Below, one piece after another: positions 34,499 through 44,165 of a stretch of DNA of 64,000 nucleotides. Source of the DNA: an uncultured Lachnospiraceae bacterium (GTDB taxonomy: Bacteria > Bacillota > Clostridia > Lachnospirales > Lachnospiraceae); NCBI GenBank assembly GCA_910586615.1, contig CAJUJP010000009.1, forward strand, positions 1 through 64,000. The letters are read 5' to 3'. The position numbers were made by a program, and so were the translations under genes. Under the pieces are notes generated by a model that saw only the letters and a list, made by a program, of their open reading frames with translations, was not told where the DNA came from and did no database searches. How positions within the stretch are numbered: the first letter of the stretch is position 1; each line of letters begins with the position of its first letter.

Positions 34499-35824
34499 TT
34501 ATACTTTATTGTCCCTGCCGCCGTTACCGTTCTCCCCCGGCTTTCTGCCGATGATCTTCTTAATAATCAGCGGTTCCTCGATCCTGATCTTCGATGCCTC
34601 TTCCAGTTCACGTTCTCCGGCGCGGACAGACGCAAGCTCTCTCTTATAACGGCTCTCCGCTTCCCGTTCGTATTCTTCCACAATGGCCGTATCCTCCGGC
34701 CTGATCCGCCGGAATTTATTAAAACCGGCCACCAGGATCTCGATACTCTGCTTCGTGGTATCGAACACCCCCTCTTCATACAGGTTCACAACAATGATTC
34801 CAATAGGAACGGCAAAAATCATGCCCATTACGCCGGCCAGTTTGTATCCTATAAAAAGAAGAAAAAGTGTCGGTATGGCATCCATTCCCAAAGAGTCTCC
34901 GACGATCTTCGGCTGGATCATCTGACGGATCAGCTGTCCCACACACCAGATAATGAGCAGTCCCACCGCCATCTTGTAATCCTTGTTGAGAATCTCAATG
35001 ACCGCCCACGGGATCATGACCGTACCGGTACCGAACACCGGCAGAAAATCCAGAAAGGCAATGCCCAGCGCCACAAGAAACGCATAGCGCACATGCAGAG
35101 CAAGCAGACCGATCACCAGCAGGATATAAACCCAGCATTCGATTTTAAACTGTGCCTTAAAATATCCGCCCACCACATTCCGGAAGCTTCTGCGGATCAG
35201 ATCCCAGCGGTAAAGCACTGCACCCGGCACGTATTTTTTCATGGCATTCGACATATAAGTCTTATCTGCCACAAAAAAGTAGGCTGACAAAATGCACATG
35301 ACCACGCCAAGGAAAATATCGGGAAGCTGCTTTGCCACATTGCCCACAGCTTCAAAAGTAGGCGATCCGGCCTGCTCTATGATCCCGTCAAAAAACGCAC
35401 CCATATTGTTTCCCAGATTATCCAGGGTATTCTGCATATCCACCGGCAGCCGGTTATAGATTCCTTCCAGATTCTCTCCGACCTGATTGAACTCATTCAT
35501 GATACCTTCCCAGAGTACAGGCAGTTCATTGGCAAAATTAATGCCCTCGCGGACCAGCTTCGCGCCAATAAGATAAACAAGCAGAATCACCCCCGCAAGC
35601 ACGGCCACGATCACGATCACCGAAGCTCCCTTACGTCTGATTTTCAGCTTTTCCTCAAAAAACCTTACCACCGGAGAGGCGATCAGCGCTATGATCCACC
35701 CGATGATAAAAGGCATAAAGAACACAATACATTTCGGCAGGAGAAAAACACACAGCAGAAGTACTACCAATGCAGTGATCAGATTCAGAATCACCTTAAG
35801 ATATGTTTTACAGGATTGTTTCAT
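34499..35824 (-). CDS. AI-2E family (PerM/YtvI-like) transporter
   Basis: A 441-residue membrane protein with about eight helices. The N-terminal IIGWIIALIASPVVRFFEEKLKIRR, the later FLPVFGTGTVMIPWAVIEI and QPKIVGDSLGMDAIPTLFLL are family landmarks. The family exports autoinducer-2 or acts in osmotic/sodium tolerance; the specific job here is unknown. Its start overlaps the engB stop by four bases (ATGA), so it is translationally coupled. The C-terminal 70 residues are charged and cytoplasmic. Confidence 0.88.
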   Translation of the reverse strand: MKQSCKTYLKVILNLITALVVLLLCVFLLPKCIVFFMPFIIGWIIALIASPVVRFFEEKLKIRRKGASVIVIVAVLAGVILLVYLIGAKLVREGINFANELPVLWEGIMNEFNQVGENLEGIYNRLPVDMQNTLDNLGNNMGAFFDGIIEQAGSPTFEAVGNVAKQLPDIFLGVVMCILSAYFFVADKTYMSNAMKKYVPGAVLYRWDLIRRSFRNVVGGYFKAQFKIECWVYILLVIGLLALHVRYAFLVALGIAFLDFLPVFGTGTVMIPWAVIEILNKDYKMAVGLLIIWCVGQLIRQMIQPKIVGDSLGMDAIPTLFLLFIGYKLAGVMGMIFAVPIGIIVVNLYEEGVFDTTKQSIEILVAGFNKFRRIRPEDTAIVEEYEREAESRYKRELASVRAGERELEEASKIRIEEPLIIKKIIGRKPGENGNGGRDNKV

Positions 35825-36417
35825 GTAAGCTCCTCCTTCAGCATGTCATCCAGCAGCTCATATATCTCCTCTCTGCCCTGTTTAGACAGTGCGGAATACG
35901 GAATGACAGTAGTGTCGTCAACTACGTCAAGCGTGTCACAAATAAGCCTGATCTGTTTGGAAAGCTGGCTTCTCTTGATTTTATCCGCTTTCGTTGCTAT
36001 AATAATGGGCTTATAGCCCCGGTCCAGAATCCAGTCATACATAATCCTGTCATTTTCTGACGGTGCATGTCTGATATCAATCAGGAGAAAGACTGCCCGG
36101 ATCATTTTTGACTGATGCAGATAATCTTCAATTAATTTCCCCCACTGTGCCTTCACCTGCTCGTTTGCAGTTGCATACCCGTAACCCGGCAGATCCACGA
36201 AATACATCTGCCCGTTGACATTATAGTAATTAATGGTCTGTGTCTTACCCGGCTGGGAACTGGTACGCGCCAGTGATTTGCGGTTCATAAGCCCGTTGAT
36301 CAGCGACGACTTCCCCACATTGCTCTTACCCGCGAAAGCCAGCTCCGGCAGTTTATTCTCCGGCAGTTTACTGGTGATCCCGCACACCGTTTCCAGATTT
36401 ACATTCTTGATTACCAT
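35821..36417 (-). CDS. engB: Ribosome-biogenesis GTPase EngB/YsxC
   Basis: A 198-residue GTPase needed for 50S subunit assembly. G1 is GKSNVGKSSL, G3 DLPGYGYA, and G4 TKAD. Length is normal. It follows lon by about 55 bp, the usual lon-engB order of Firmicutes, and is coupled by ATGA to the next gene. Confidence 0.95.
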   Translation of the reverse strand: MVIKNVNLETVCGITSKLPENKLPELAFAGKSNVGKSSLINGLMNRKSLARTSSQPGKTQTINYYNVNGQMYFVDLPGYGYATANEQVKAQWGKLIEDYLHQSKMIRAVFLLIDIRHAPSENDRIMYDWILDRGYKPIIIATKADKIKRSQLSKQIRLICDTLDVVDDTTVIPYSALSKQGREEIYELLDDMLKEELT

Positions 36418-36472
36418 ATTTACAACCGTACCTTTCCACAGCCTGCGATCATCCTCTTTTTTGCCAATGATC

Positions 36473-38965
36473 TCAGGACTTTTTCAACGCATACCCGATA
36501 ACTTCCTCCATATGCTCCACCAGCCGGATCTGCAGACCGCCCTTGATCTCCTCATCCAGTTCCTCAATATCCTTTGCATTCTCCCGGGGTACAAGCACCG
36601 TTTTCACGCCTGCCGTCTTCGCCGCAAGGATCTTCTCTTTCAATCCTCCGATGGGCAAAACCCTTCCCCGCAAAGTGACTTCTCCGGTCATTGCCACATC
36701 TGCACACACGGGAGTATCCGTCACCGCCGAAAAAATTGCCGTAGCCATGGTAATGCCGGCGGAAGGCCCGTCCTTCGGAACGGCTCCCTCAGGGATATGA
36801 ATATGGAAATCTCTTGTTCTGTAGATTTCCTCCGATACGCCATGCTGTTCACTGACAGAGCGCACATAACTCATGGCAATCCGGGCGGATTCTTTCATCA
36901 CATCTCCCATTTGACCTGTTAAGTCAATCTCTCCTTCACCGGGCATCACATTGACTTCTATCTGCAAAGTATCGCCGCCTGCGCTGGTCCAGGCAAGTCC
37001 GCGCACAATACCGATCTCATCCTTCTTTGCAATCTTATCCTGCATATATTTCGGCTTGCCGAGATATGCTTCCAGGTTATCTTCTGTTATAAGATTTTTC
37101 CCGTTTTCATCCCCTTCATTCGGAGATGCGTCACACACAGTATCCGCTTCCCTCTTCTGCCTCTCTTCCAGCAGTTTTCTTGCAGTCTTGCGGCACACGG
37201 CGCCGATCTGCCTTTCCAGGCCGCGGACACCTGCCTCTCTTGTGTATAAACGTATCATAGCACGCAGCGCTTCATCCGTAAACTTAAGATTTTCTTGCGT
37301 TATGCCGTTTTTGCATAACTGCTTGTCCACCAGATATTCCCTCGCTATATGAAATTTCTCGTTTGCCGTGTAGCTGTTGATCTCGATCACTTCCATACGG
37401 TCAAGCAGCGGCTTCGGAATGGTGTCCGTTGTATTTGCGGTTGCGAGGAACAATACTTCCGACAGATCAATGGGAATCTCCACATAATGATCCCTGAAAG
37501 CGCTGTTCTGCTCTCCGTCCAGTACTTCCAGCAGTGCGGAAGCCGGATCTCCCTTATAATCGCTGCTCACCTTGTCGATCTCATCCAGCAGCATCAGCGG
37601 ATTCTTCACCCCGGCCTGCCTGACAGCACTGGTGATTCTGCCCGGCATCGCTCCCACATAAGTCTTCCGGTGTCCCCGGATCTCTGCCTCATCACGGATA
37701 CCTCCCAGACAAATACGCACATATTTCTTGTTTAAAGCCTCTGCCACACTTTTCGCCACAGAGGTCTTACCCGTACCAGGCGGTCCCACAAGACAGATGA
37801 TCGGCCCCTGCCCTTTCCCTTTCAGAATACGTACTGCCAGATATTCCAGTATACGTTCCTTTACTTTATGAAGACCGTAATGCTGTGATTCCAGAATCTC
37901 CTGCGCCGCCCTCATATCCTTGCTGTCTCTGGAAGCCTTATCCCAGGGCAGTTCCAGCAATGTTTCTATATAGGCCCGTTCCACCGCTGCCTCCGAATGG
38001 CTTGCCGACAGCGTCTTATAACGGCTGATTTCTTTGCGGATCTTCTCTTTCACTGTTTTCCCGGCCTTCAGCTTCTCCACTGCCGCCTCAAAATTCTCCA
38101 CATCGGAATCGCTGTTGTTCTCGCCCAGTTCTTCTTTAATATACTGCAGCTGTTCCCGCAAAATATATTCTTTCTGGTTCTTATCTATGCGGCCTCTGAT
38201 CTTTTGCGCCAATTCGTTTTTAATGTGCGTGATTTCCACTTCCCGGTTGAGTATACCGGTCAACACCTCAAACCGTTCCTGCACTGCCACCGCAGACAGT
38301 ATCTTCTGTTTATTTGCCACTGTCAAAGGCATATTGATAGCGATACAATCAAGCAGCATTCCCAGAGGCATTTTCTCCTCGATCTGATCTGCCACGGCTT
38401 TTCCTACCTTCGGAAAACATGTATAATAAGCCGCAAAAGCTTCTCTGACCATTCTGGTCATCGCTTCCTCTGCCGCATCCGATATTCCTGTCATGTCGTC
38501 TTTTTCATAGGACACCTCTGTCACCAGATGCCCCTCTTCCTGTATCAAACGACACAATTTCGCTCTGGATCTTCCTTCTGCCAGAATGCGAAGCGTATGT
38601 CCCGGCAGTTTGCTGACCTGTTTGATGACCGCAACGGTCCCCATCTCAAAAAGATCCTCAAATCCAGGTTCCTCCTCCTCTGCATTGCGCTGTGTCACAA
38701 CCAGGATTCTCTGGTCTGCCAGCATGGCCTGTTCCACCGCCTCAATCGACCGTGCTCTGTTCAGATCAAAATGGATCACCATTCCCGGCAGGATCGTCAG
38801 TCCGCGGAGAGCCACCGTCGGCAGTGCCTCTCCACCCGGCATCCCCAGATAAATATATGTATTTGAATCTGTGTTTATATTTACATTCATATCTGTATTG
38901 AAATCTGCATTCATACTTCTGTTTACATTCTCATCCATATTCATATTTTTATATCTTGCCCGCAT
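36473..38965 (-). CDS. lon: ATP-dependent protease Lon
   Basis: An 830-residue LonA. N-domain PTVALRGLTILPGMVIHFD, Walker A GPPGTGKTS, and a catalytic Ser-Lys pair in PKDGPSAGITMA and LKEKILAAKTAGV. It degrades misfolded and regulatory proteins. The first 42 residues are an odd Asn/Met/Asp-rich stretch (MNADFNTDMNVNINTDSNT) before the normal N-domain begins; I see no strong ribosome binding site at any candidate start, so the true start is uncertain. It stands between clpX and engB. Confidence 0.95.
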   Translation of the reverse strand: MRARYKNMNMDENVNRSMNADFNTDMNVNINTDSNTYIYLGMPGGEALPTVALRGLTILPGMVIHFDLNRARSIEAVEQAMLADQRILVVTQRNAEEEEPGFEDLFEMGTVAVIKQVSKLPGHTLRILAEGRSRAKLCRLIQEEGHLVTEVSYEKDDMTGISDAAEEAMTRMVREAFAAYYTCFPKVGKAVADQIEEKMPLGMLLDCIAINMPLTVANKQKILSAVAVQERFEVLTGILNREVEITHIKNELAQKIRGRIDKNQKEYILREQLQYIKEELGENNSDSDVENFEAAVEKLKAGKTVKEKIRKEISRYKTLSASHSEAAVERAYIETLLELPWDKASRDSKDMRAAQEILESQHYGLHKVKERILEYLAVRILKGKGQGPIICLVGPPGTGKTSVAKSVAEALNKKYVRICLGGIRDEAEIRGHRKTYVGAMPGRITSAVRQAGVKNPLMLLDEIDKVSSDYKGDPASALLEVLDGEQNSAFRDHYVEIPIDLSEVLFLATANTTDTIPKPLLDRMEVIEINSYTANEKFHIAREYLVDKQLCKNGITQENLKFTDEALRAMIRLYTREAGVRGLERQIGAVCRKTARKLLEERQKREADTVCDASPNEGDENGKNLITEDNLEAYLGKPKYMQDKIAKKDEIGIVRGLAWTSAGGDTLQIEVNVMPGEGEIDLTGQMGDVMKESARIAMSYVRSVSEQHGVSEEIYRTRDFHIHIPEGAVPKDGPSAGITMATAIFSAVTDTPVCADVAMTGEVTLRGRVLPIGGLKEKILAAKTAGVKTVLVPRENAKDIEELDEEIKGGLQIRLVEHMEEVIGYALKKS

Positions 38966-39024
38966 ATTTATCGGTATCTATCTTTATGATTTCCTAAACG
39001 TGCGCCGCCGAGCGAACAAAAGAC

Positions 39025-39056
39025 ATAAACGCCGCCGAAATTCCGGCGGCGTTTAT
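39025..39056 (-). terminator. Terminator between clpX and lon
   Basis: A perfect 13-bp stem ATAAACGCCGCCG/CGGCGGCGTTTAT with T-rich flanks. lon is therefore likely to have its own promoter in addition. Confidence 0.8.
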
Positions 39057-39096
39057 ATTTTACATAGGGATGCTGGCGAAGCCTGGCATCCGTTGT

Positions 39097-40353
39097 TTAT
39101 TCAGCCTGCAGCAATCTGTTGCGGTAGGTAATACGAGGTTCTCCATCGCCGCTCACGGCATCCTTCGTCAGAATGCATTCTGCAATATTATCATTGGAAG
39201 GAATCTCATACATAACATCCATCATAACTTTTTCCATGATGGAACGCAGGCCCCTGGCGCCGGTCTTACGCTCAAAAGCAAGCCGCGCGATTTCTTCCAC
39301 CGCATCATCTTCCACATCAAGCCTGACCTCATCGAACTCGAACAACTTCTTATACTGTTTGATCAGCGCGTTCTTCGGCTCCCGTAAAATACGGATCAGT
39401 GCCTCTTTATCCAGGCCTTCCAAAGTAATGGTGATCGGCACACGACCGATAAACTCAGGAATCAAGCCAAATTTCATCAGATCCTGCGGCGCTGCCTCCT
39501 TGAGTACCGCACCGATATCCTTGCTGCTCTTCTCCACGATCTGCGCATTAAAACCGATGGAATTGCGGTCCAGCCGCTCCTCTACGATCTTATCCAATCC
39601 ATCGAAAGCTCCGCCGCAGATGAAAAGGATATTGGACGTATCAATCTGAAGCAGTTCCTGGTGCGGATGCTTTCTCCCGCCCTGGGGTGGAACACTGGCC
39701 GTCGTTCCCTCAATAATCTTTAACAGCGCCTGCTGTACGCCTTCTCCGGAAACATCTCTTGTAATGGATACATTTTCACTCTTTTTCGTTATCTTATCAA
39801 TCTCATCAATATAGATAATGCCGTACTGGGCACGGTCAATATCATAGTCAGCCGCCTGAATCAGCTTCAGCAGGATGTTCTCCACATCCTCACCTACATA
39901 ACCTGCCTCGGTCAGAGTAGTTGCATCGGCGATCGCAAACGGTACATTGATGATCTTCGCCAGTGTCTGTGCAAGATAAGTCTTACCCGAACCCGTAGGC
40001 CCGATCATAATGATATTGCTCTTCTGCAGCTCCACGCCGTCCTCGTCATCCTGCGGCGCCATCACACGCTTGTAATGATTGTAAACGGAAACCGCCAGTA
40101 CCTTCTTGGCTTCCTCCTGCCCGATCACATAATCGTCAAGAAATTTTTTGATCTCCACCGGTTTTAAGAGATTAATCTCCATTTCCTCTACTTCCGGATC
40201 TTCCTCATACTCTTCCTCGATAATGTCCGCACAGATATCCACGCACTCATCACAGATATAGACTCCCGCCGGACCGGCGATCAGCTTCTTGACCTGATCC
40301 TGCGTTTTGTTGCAAAAAGAACACCTCACCTTGTCATCAGAATTCCTTGCCAT
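39097..40353 (-). CDS. clpX: ATP-dependent Clp protease ATPase subunit ClpX
   Basis: A 418-residue AAA+ unfoldase feeding ClpP. The N-terminal zinc domain has CSFC and CDEC; Walker A is [10 protein letters not shown], Walker [11 protein letters not shown]. The pore loop GYVGEDVEN and the ClpP-contact region (VPITITLEG follows the IGF-like loop) are in place. ATG 40353 follows GAGG; the longer frame adds four residues. Part of the tig-clpP-clpX-lon block. Confidence 0.96.
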   Translation of the reverse strand: MARNSDDKVRCSFCNKTQDQVKKLIAGPAGVYICDECVDICADIIEEEYEEDPEVEEMEINLLKPVEIKKFLDDYVIGQEEAKKVLAVSVYNHYKRVMAPQDDEDGVELQKSNIIMIGPTGSGKTYLAQTLAKIINVPFAIADATTLTEAGYVGEDVENILLKLIQAADYDIDRAQYGIIYIDEIDKITKKSENVSITRDVSGEGVQQALLKIIEGTTASVPPQGGRKHPHQELLQIDTSNILFICGGAFDGLDKIVEERLDRNSIGFNAQIVEKSSKDIGAVLKEAAPQDLMKFGLIPEFIGRVPITITLEGLDKEALIRILREPKNALIKQYKKLFEFDEVRLDVEDDAVEEIARLAFERKTGARGLRSIMEKVMMDVMYEIPSNDNIAECILTKDAVSGDGEPRITYRNRLLQAE

Positions 40354-40442
40354 TTTAATCCTCATTTCCGCGCACTATTTGCACATCCTTCATTCATTAT
40401 TCAGCGGCTGCCTGACTTCACGCCCTGCAGCCGCACTTTGTC

Positions 40443-41036
40443 TTAAACGGCATTGGCATGATTTGTAATGATCTTGTCGATCAGACCGTAAGAAAGCGCT
40501 TCCTCAGCAGTCTTCCAGTTGTCACGTTCTGTATCCGCCATGATCACTTCAAAATCCTGTCCGGTATTCTCCGCCATGATCCTTGCCATCTTCTCTTTTG
40601 TGGCAAGAATATGCTTCGCCGTTATCTCAATCTCTGTTGCCTGTCCCTGAGCGCCGCCTGCAGGCTGATGGATCATAATCTCCGCATTGGGAAGCGCCAT
40701 TCTTTTACCCTTGGTGCCGCCTGCCAGAAGGAAGGCGCCCATGCTTGCCGCCATACCGATACATACGGTGTTAACATCGCACTTGATAAAATTCATGGTA
40801 TCGTAAATCGCCATTCCCGCAGTGATCACGCCGCCCGGACTGTTGATATACAGATGGATGTCCTTCTCCGGATCCTCTGATTCCAGAAACAGCATCTGTG
40901 CCACAATCACACTGGCAGACGCATCGTTGACTTCCTCTCCGAGAAAAATGATCCTCTCTTTTAATAATCTTGAATAAATGTCGTAAGAGCGTTCTCCCTT
41001 GGAAGTCTGCTCAATGACATAAGGTATTAATGGCAT
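40443..41036 (-). CDS. clpP: ATP-dependent Clp protease proteolytic subunit ClpP
   Basis: A 197-residue serine protease with triad S98 (GMAASMGAF), H123 (MIHQPAGG) and D172 (TERDNW), one residue shifted from E. coli numbering. Forms the barrel used by ClpX. ATG 41036 has GGAGG seven bases upstream; an in-frame start 13 codons earlier lacks one. Confidence 0.96.
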   Translation of the reverse strand: MPLIPYVIEQTSKGERSYDIYSRLLKERIIFLGEEVNDASASVIVAQMLFLESEDPEKDIHLYINSPGGVITAGMAIYDTMNFIKCDVNTVCIGMAASMGAFLLAGGTKGKRMALPNAEIMIHQPAGGAQGQATEIEITAKHILATKEKMARIMAENTGQDFEVIMADTERDNWKTAEEALSYGLIDKIITNHANAV

Positions 41037-41129
41037 TCCGATTCCTCCGTTTCTGCAATTAACGTTATTTCCCATACCCCGTTGCTCTGCCGCAAGGCAT
41101 GTTCACATCATTATGCGCTTACTGCGCGC

Positions 41130-42422
41130 CTATTTCTTGCTCTCTTTGGCATGTTCAGCTACGAACTCAGCCGCTTTTCTGACTGCCAGATCCAGCATGA
41201 TATTGTTCTTCTCTTTTTCTCCCAGAAGTTCCTTCGCCTTCGCAACGTCCATCTGATATACCTCGGCCATTGTCTCCAACTCTTTCTCGTAATCTTCCTC
41301 TGTGGCTTCAATCTTCTCGGCTTTGACGATCGCTTCCAGCACAAGTCTTGCACGGATACGCTCCTCAGCCTGAGGCTTAACCTGCTCTACCATCTTCTGA
41401 TAGTTGGTGCCTGTGAACTGGAAATACTGCTCCATGGAAAGTCCCTGCATGGTGATTCTCTGTGCAAACTCATCCACCATCTGTCTCTGCTGTGTCTCTA
41501 ACATGGCATCCGGGATCTCCATCTCAGAAACCTCCACAGCCGCCTTGACAGCCGCCTCTTCTCTGGCGTTCTTCGCATCCTTTTCCTTCTTCTCGGCCAG
41601 ATTCTTCTTCACATCTTCCCGATACTCAGCCATAGTGTCAAACTCTGACACCTCACCTGCAAACTCGTCATCCAGTTCAGGAAGCTCTTTCTCCTTGATC
41701 TCTTTGATCGTACATTTGAATACCGCTTCTTTGCCTTTCAGGTTCTCTGCCTGATAATCTTCCGGGAAGGTAACCTTCACTTCCACTTCTTTCCCGATCT
41801 CCGCTCCCACAAGCTGCTCTTCAAAGCCGGGGATAAACGCACCGGAACCGATGGTCAGCGGATAGTTCTCACCCTTGCCGCCTTCAAACGCCTCGCCGTC
41901 CACAAAGCCTTCGAAGTCAAGCGTCGTCATATCGCCGTCTTTTACCGGTCTGTCTTCTACGGAAATGTTTCTTGCGTTCTTCTCACGCTCTCTCTCTATC
42001 TCTGCGTCGATCTCTTCCTCGGTAACCTCGGAATCTATCTTACTGATCTTCACACCCTTATACTTGCCGAGCTTCACCTCAGGCTTCAGCGCAACAGTAG
42101 CCGTAAATACAAAGGGCTTGCCTGCCTCAATCTGTGTCACTTCAATCTTCGGAGAAGAAACAATATCCTCCTCGCACTCTTCCAGAGCCTTGTCATAAGC
42201 GTCCGGGATCAGTTCATTCGCCGCATCCTCGTAAAATACCTCTTTACCGTACATTTTCTCTACCATCTGACGCGGTACTTTGCCCTTCCGGAATCCCGGA
42301 ATGCTGATCTGTTTCTTCTGCTTCTGATAAGCCTTCTCGATCGCTTTCTCCAAATCTTCGGCGCTGGCCTCGATGGTAAGCTTTGCCATGTTCTTTTCTA
42401 ATTTCTCGACCTGTAAACTCAT
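41130..42422 (-). CDS. tig: Trigger factor
   Basis: A 430-residue ribosome-associated chaperone and prolyl isomerase. The ribosome-binding tail motif is GFRKGKVPRQMVEKMYG, followed by the FKBP domain (KDGDMTTLDFEGFVDGEAF) and a long helical C-terminal domain. ATG 42422 is preceded by GGAGG. First gene of the tig-clpP-clpX-lon quality-control series. Confidence 0.95.
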   Translation of the reverse strand: MSLQVEKLEKNMAKLTIEASAEDLEKAIEKAYQKQKKQISIPGFRKGKVPRQMVEKMYGKEVFYEDAANELIPDAYDKALEECEEDIVSSPKIEVTQIEAGKPFVFTATVALKPEVKLGKYKGVKISKIDSEVTEEEIDAEIEREREKNARNISVEDRPVKDGDMTTLDFEGFVDGEAFEGGKGENYPLTIGSGAFIPGFEEQLVGAEIGKEVEVKVTFPEDYQAENLKGKEAVFKCTIKEIKEKELPELDDEFAGEVSEFDTMAEYREDVKKNLAEKKEKDAKNAREEAAVKAAVEVSEMEIPDAMLETQQRQMVDEFAQRITMQGLSMEQYFQFTGTNYQKMVEQVKPQAEERIRARLVLEAIVKAEKIEATEEDYEKELETMAEVYQMDVAKAKELLGEKEKNNIMLDLAVRKAAEFVAEHAKESKK

Positions 42423-42581
42423 TGTATGGGTTCCTCCTTCAACTGCCTCCGGGACATGTATTCTCCGCAACTTTACCCTGACCGGAAGTCTGATTTTACT
42501 GCCAGTCACAGTCATTTAAGCATTATAGCACAAACTTTTGGAAAATGCTAGTATAACATTTCCGGGTTTGCATCATTCCTG

Positions 42582-44165
42582 CTATTCCTGCCGGCACAGA
42601 CTTCCGGGAAATACCAGACTGACTCTTATTCCCCGCAGCAATTCCACATCTTCCATCCGATGGCTTGTAGCCAGCAGTGTTTTTCCTGCCAGATGTTCCA
42701 GAAGATATTCCCCGCACCGGATCCGGTTTTCCTCATCAAGTCCGGTAAACGGTTCATCCAGAACCAGCAGATCCGCCCCGGAAAGCACCGCCCTCAGAAG
42801 AGCCACCCGTCTGCGCATTCCGCCGCTGAGTTCTCTGACCGGCCGGTTCAGACAGTCCGACGGCAGAATTTTTGCGGCCTCTGCACAAACATGCTCAACA
42901 ACCTGCTTTCCGGCACACCGCTTCCCCTTCATAAGCTTACCCATTCCCAGCATAATATTACAGACTGCATCATACTCCTCGCAGAGCCTGTCCTCCTGAA
43001 ATACCATACCCACCTGCAACGGAACGCCTTCCACCGTTCCCTGATCAGCACTTTCCAGTCCGGTCAACAGACGCAGCAGTGTGGTTTTGCCTGCTCCGGA
43101 AGGTGCTGTCAGCAGGTAACGATCTCCCCTGCGAAGCGTCAGGCTGTAATCCTGAAGCACCTGCATACCTCCGTAGGATTTACTCACATGGGAAACTCTC
43201 ACGTGACGGTTGTCCCGGACGTCCTTTTCTTCGGAACAGTCTGCCTGCTTTCCGCTTTGCAGCTTATTTCTTCCATGCCTCTTCTGCTGATTCCCGGCAC
43301 TTTGCGGCAAGTGAAAGCCGCCCATTCCTCCGGTTATCGGATATGGCTTCCACTTGTCGACTATTTCAGTCAACCACAATACTGCCTTTTCAAATAAAAA
43401 GCTGATCAGTATCACCGTCAATGTCCACGCAAGCACCCCCGCAGTGTCCAGATATATCTTCGACATATAAAGCCGTTCCCCCAGTGAATAAGCAGGAAGT
43501 CCGATCACCTCCGCCGCCACTCCGGATTTCCAGCTCATCCCTAAGGATACCCTGAGACAGCTGTTCAGATACGGCATCACGGCAGGCTTATATATATAGA
43601 AGAAACGATTCATCCTGCCCATGTCGAAAACCCGCGCCATTTCAAGTAATTTTTCATCCGCGCTTTTGAGGCCCGACAGAGTACTCACATACACATTCGG
43701 AAATACGATAAGAAAACAGATAAAAAAGGAAAGCCGCCCGGAACCGAACCAGATCAGAAGGATCACCACAAAAGATGCCACCGGAACCGACTTGAGCACA
43801 GACATAAGCGGCGCTGCAATCTCCTCCGCCAACGGAATCCGGTAGCTGGCCGCTCCAAACGCTGCTCCGGCAAAAAGAGCCAGAAAAAATCCCAGCCCTA
43901 TTCTCGAAAAAGAGCAGAAAATGATTTTGAGAAAGTCTTCACGGAGAAGATTCTGTCCGAAAGCCTGCAGCACCTGCCCGGGACCGGCCAGCAGGATGGG
44001 ATTGTGTATCCACACCGCCGCCGCCTGCCAGACAAGCAGCCAGAACAATATGATAACTGTTTTTCTTAACCATTTACCCATCCTGTGCCCGCTCCCGTCA
44101 GCACTCTTTTCCACCATCGGTCCTGTCGCCTCTGTCAATCCCTTACCGGATAAAATAGAAATCAT
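42582..44165 (-). CDS. Fused permease-ATPase ABC transporter (SsuC/SsuB or ThiX-type)
   Basis: A 527-residue single polypeptide. Residues about 30-275 are a six-helix permease of the nitrate/sulphonate/thiamine-precursor group, with the EAA loop EMARVFDMGRMNRFFYIYKP. After a charged linker, residues about 315-525 form an ABC ATPase: Walker A APSGAGKTT, signature RELSGGMRRR, Walker B LLVLDEPFTGLD. In most bacteria these are two genes; here there is no stop between them. The substrate is probably a small sulphonate-, pyrimidine- or nitrate-like compound. It overlaps the binding-protein gene by 23 bp; a later start at 44117 is possible. Confidence 0.85.
   Translation of the reverse strand: MISILSGKGLTEATGPMVEKSADGSGHRMGKWLRKTVIILFWLLVWQAAAVWIHNPILLAGPGQVLQAFGQNLLREDFLKIIFCSFSRIGLGFFLALFAGAAFGAASYRIPLAEEIAAPLMSVLKSVPVASFVVILLIWFGSGRLSFFICFLIVFPNVYVSTLSGLKSADEKLLEMARVFDMGRMNRFFYIYKPAVMPYLNSCLRVSLGMSWKSGVAAEVIGLPAYSLGERLYMSKIYLDTAGVLAWTLTVILISFLFEKAVLWLTEIVDKWKPYPITGGMGGFHLPQSAGNQQKRHGRNKLQSGKQADCSEEKDVRDNRHVRVSHVSKSYGGMQVLQDYSLTLRRGDRYLLTAPSGAGKTTLLRLLTGLESADQGTVEGVPLQVGMVFQEDRLCEEYDAVCNIMLGMGKLMKGKRCAGKQVVEHVCAEAAKILPSDCLNRPVRELSGGMRRRVALLRAVLSGADLLVLDEPFTGLDEENRIRCGEYLLEHLAGKTLLATSHRMEDVELLRGIRVSLVFPGSLCRQE

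Noticed and set aside
34175..35287. 370-codon plus-strand frame opposite the dehydrogenase and AI-2E genes
   Set aside because: Shadow frame; both minus-strand genes have clear family motifs and ribosome binding sites.
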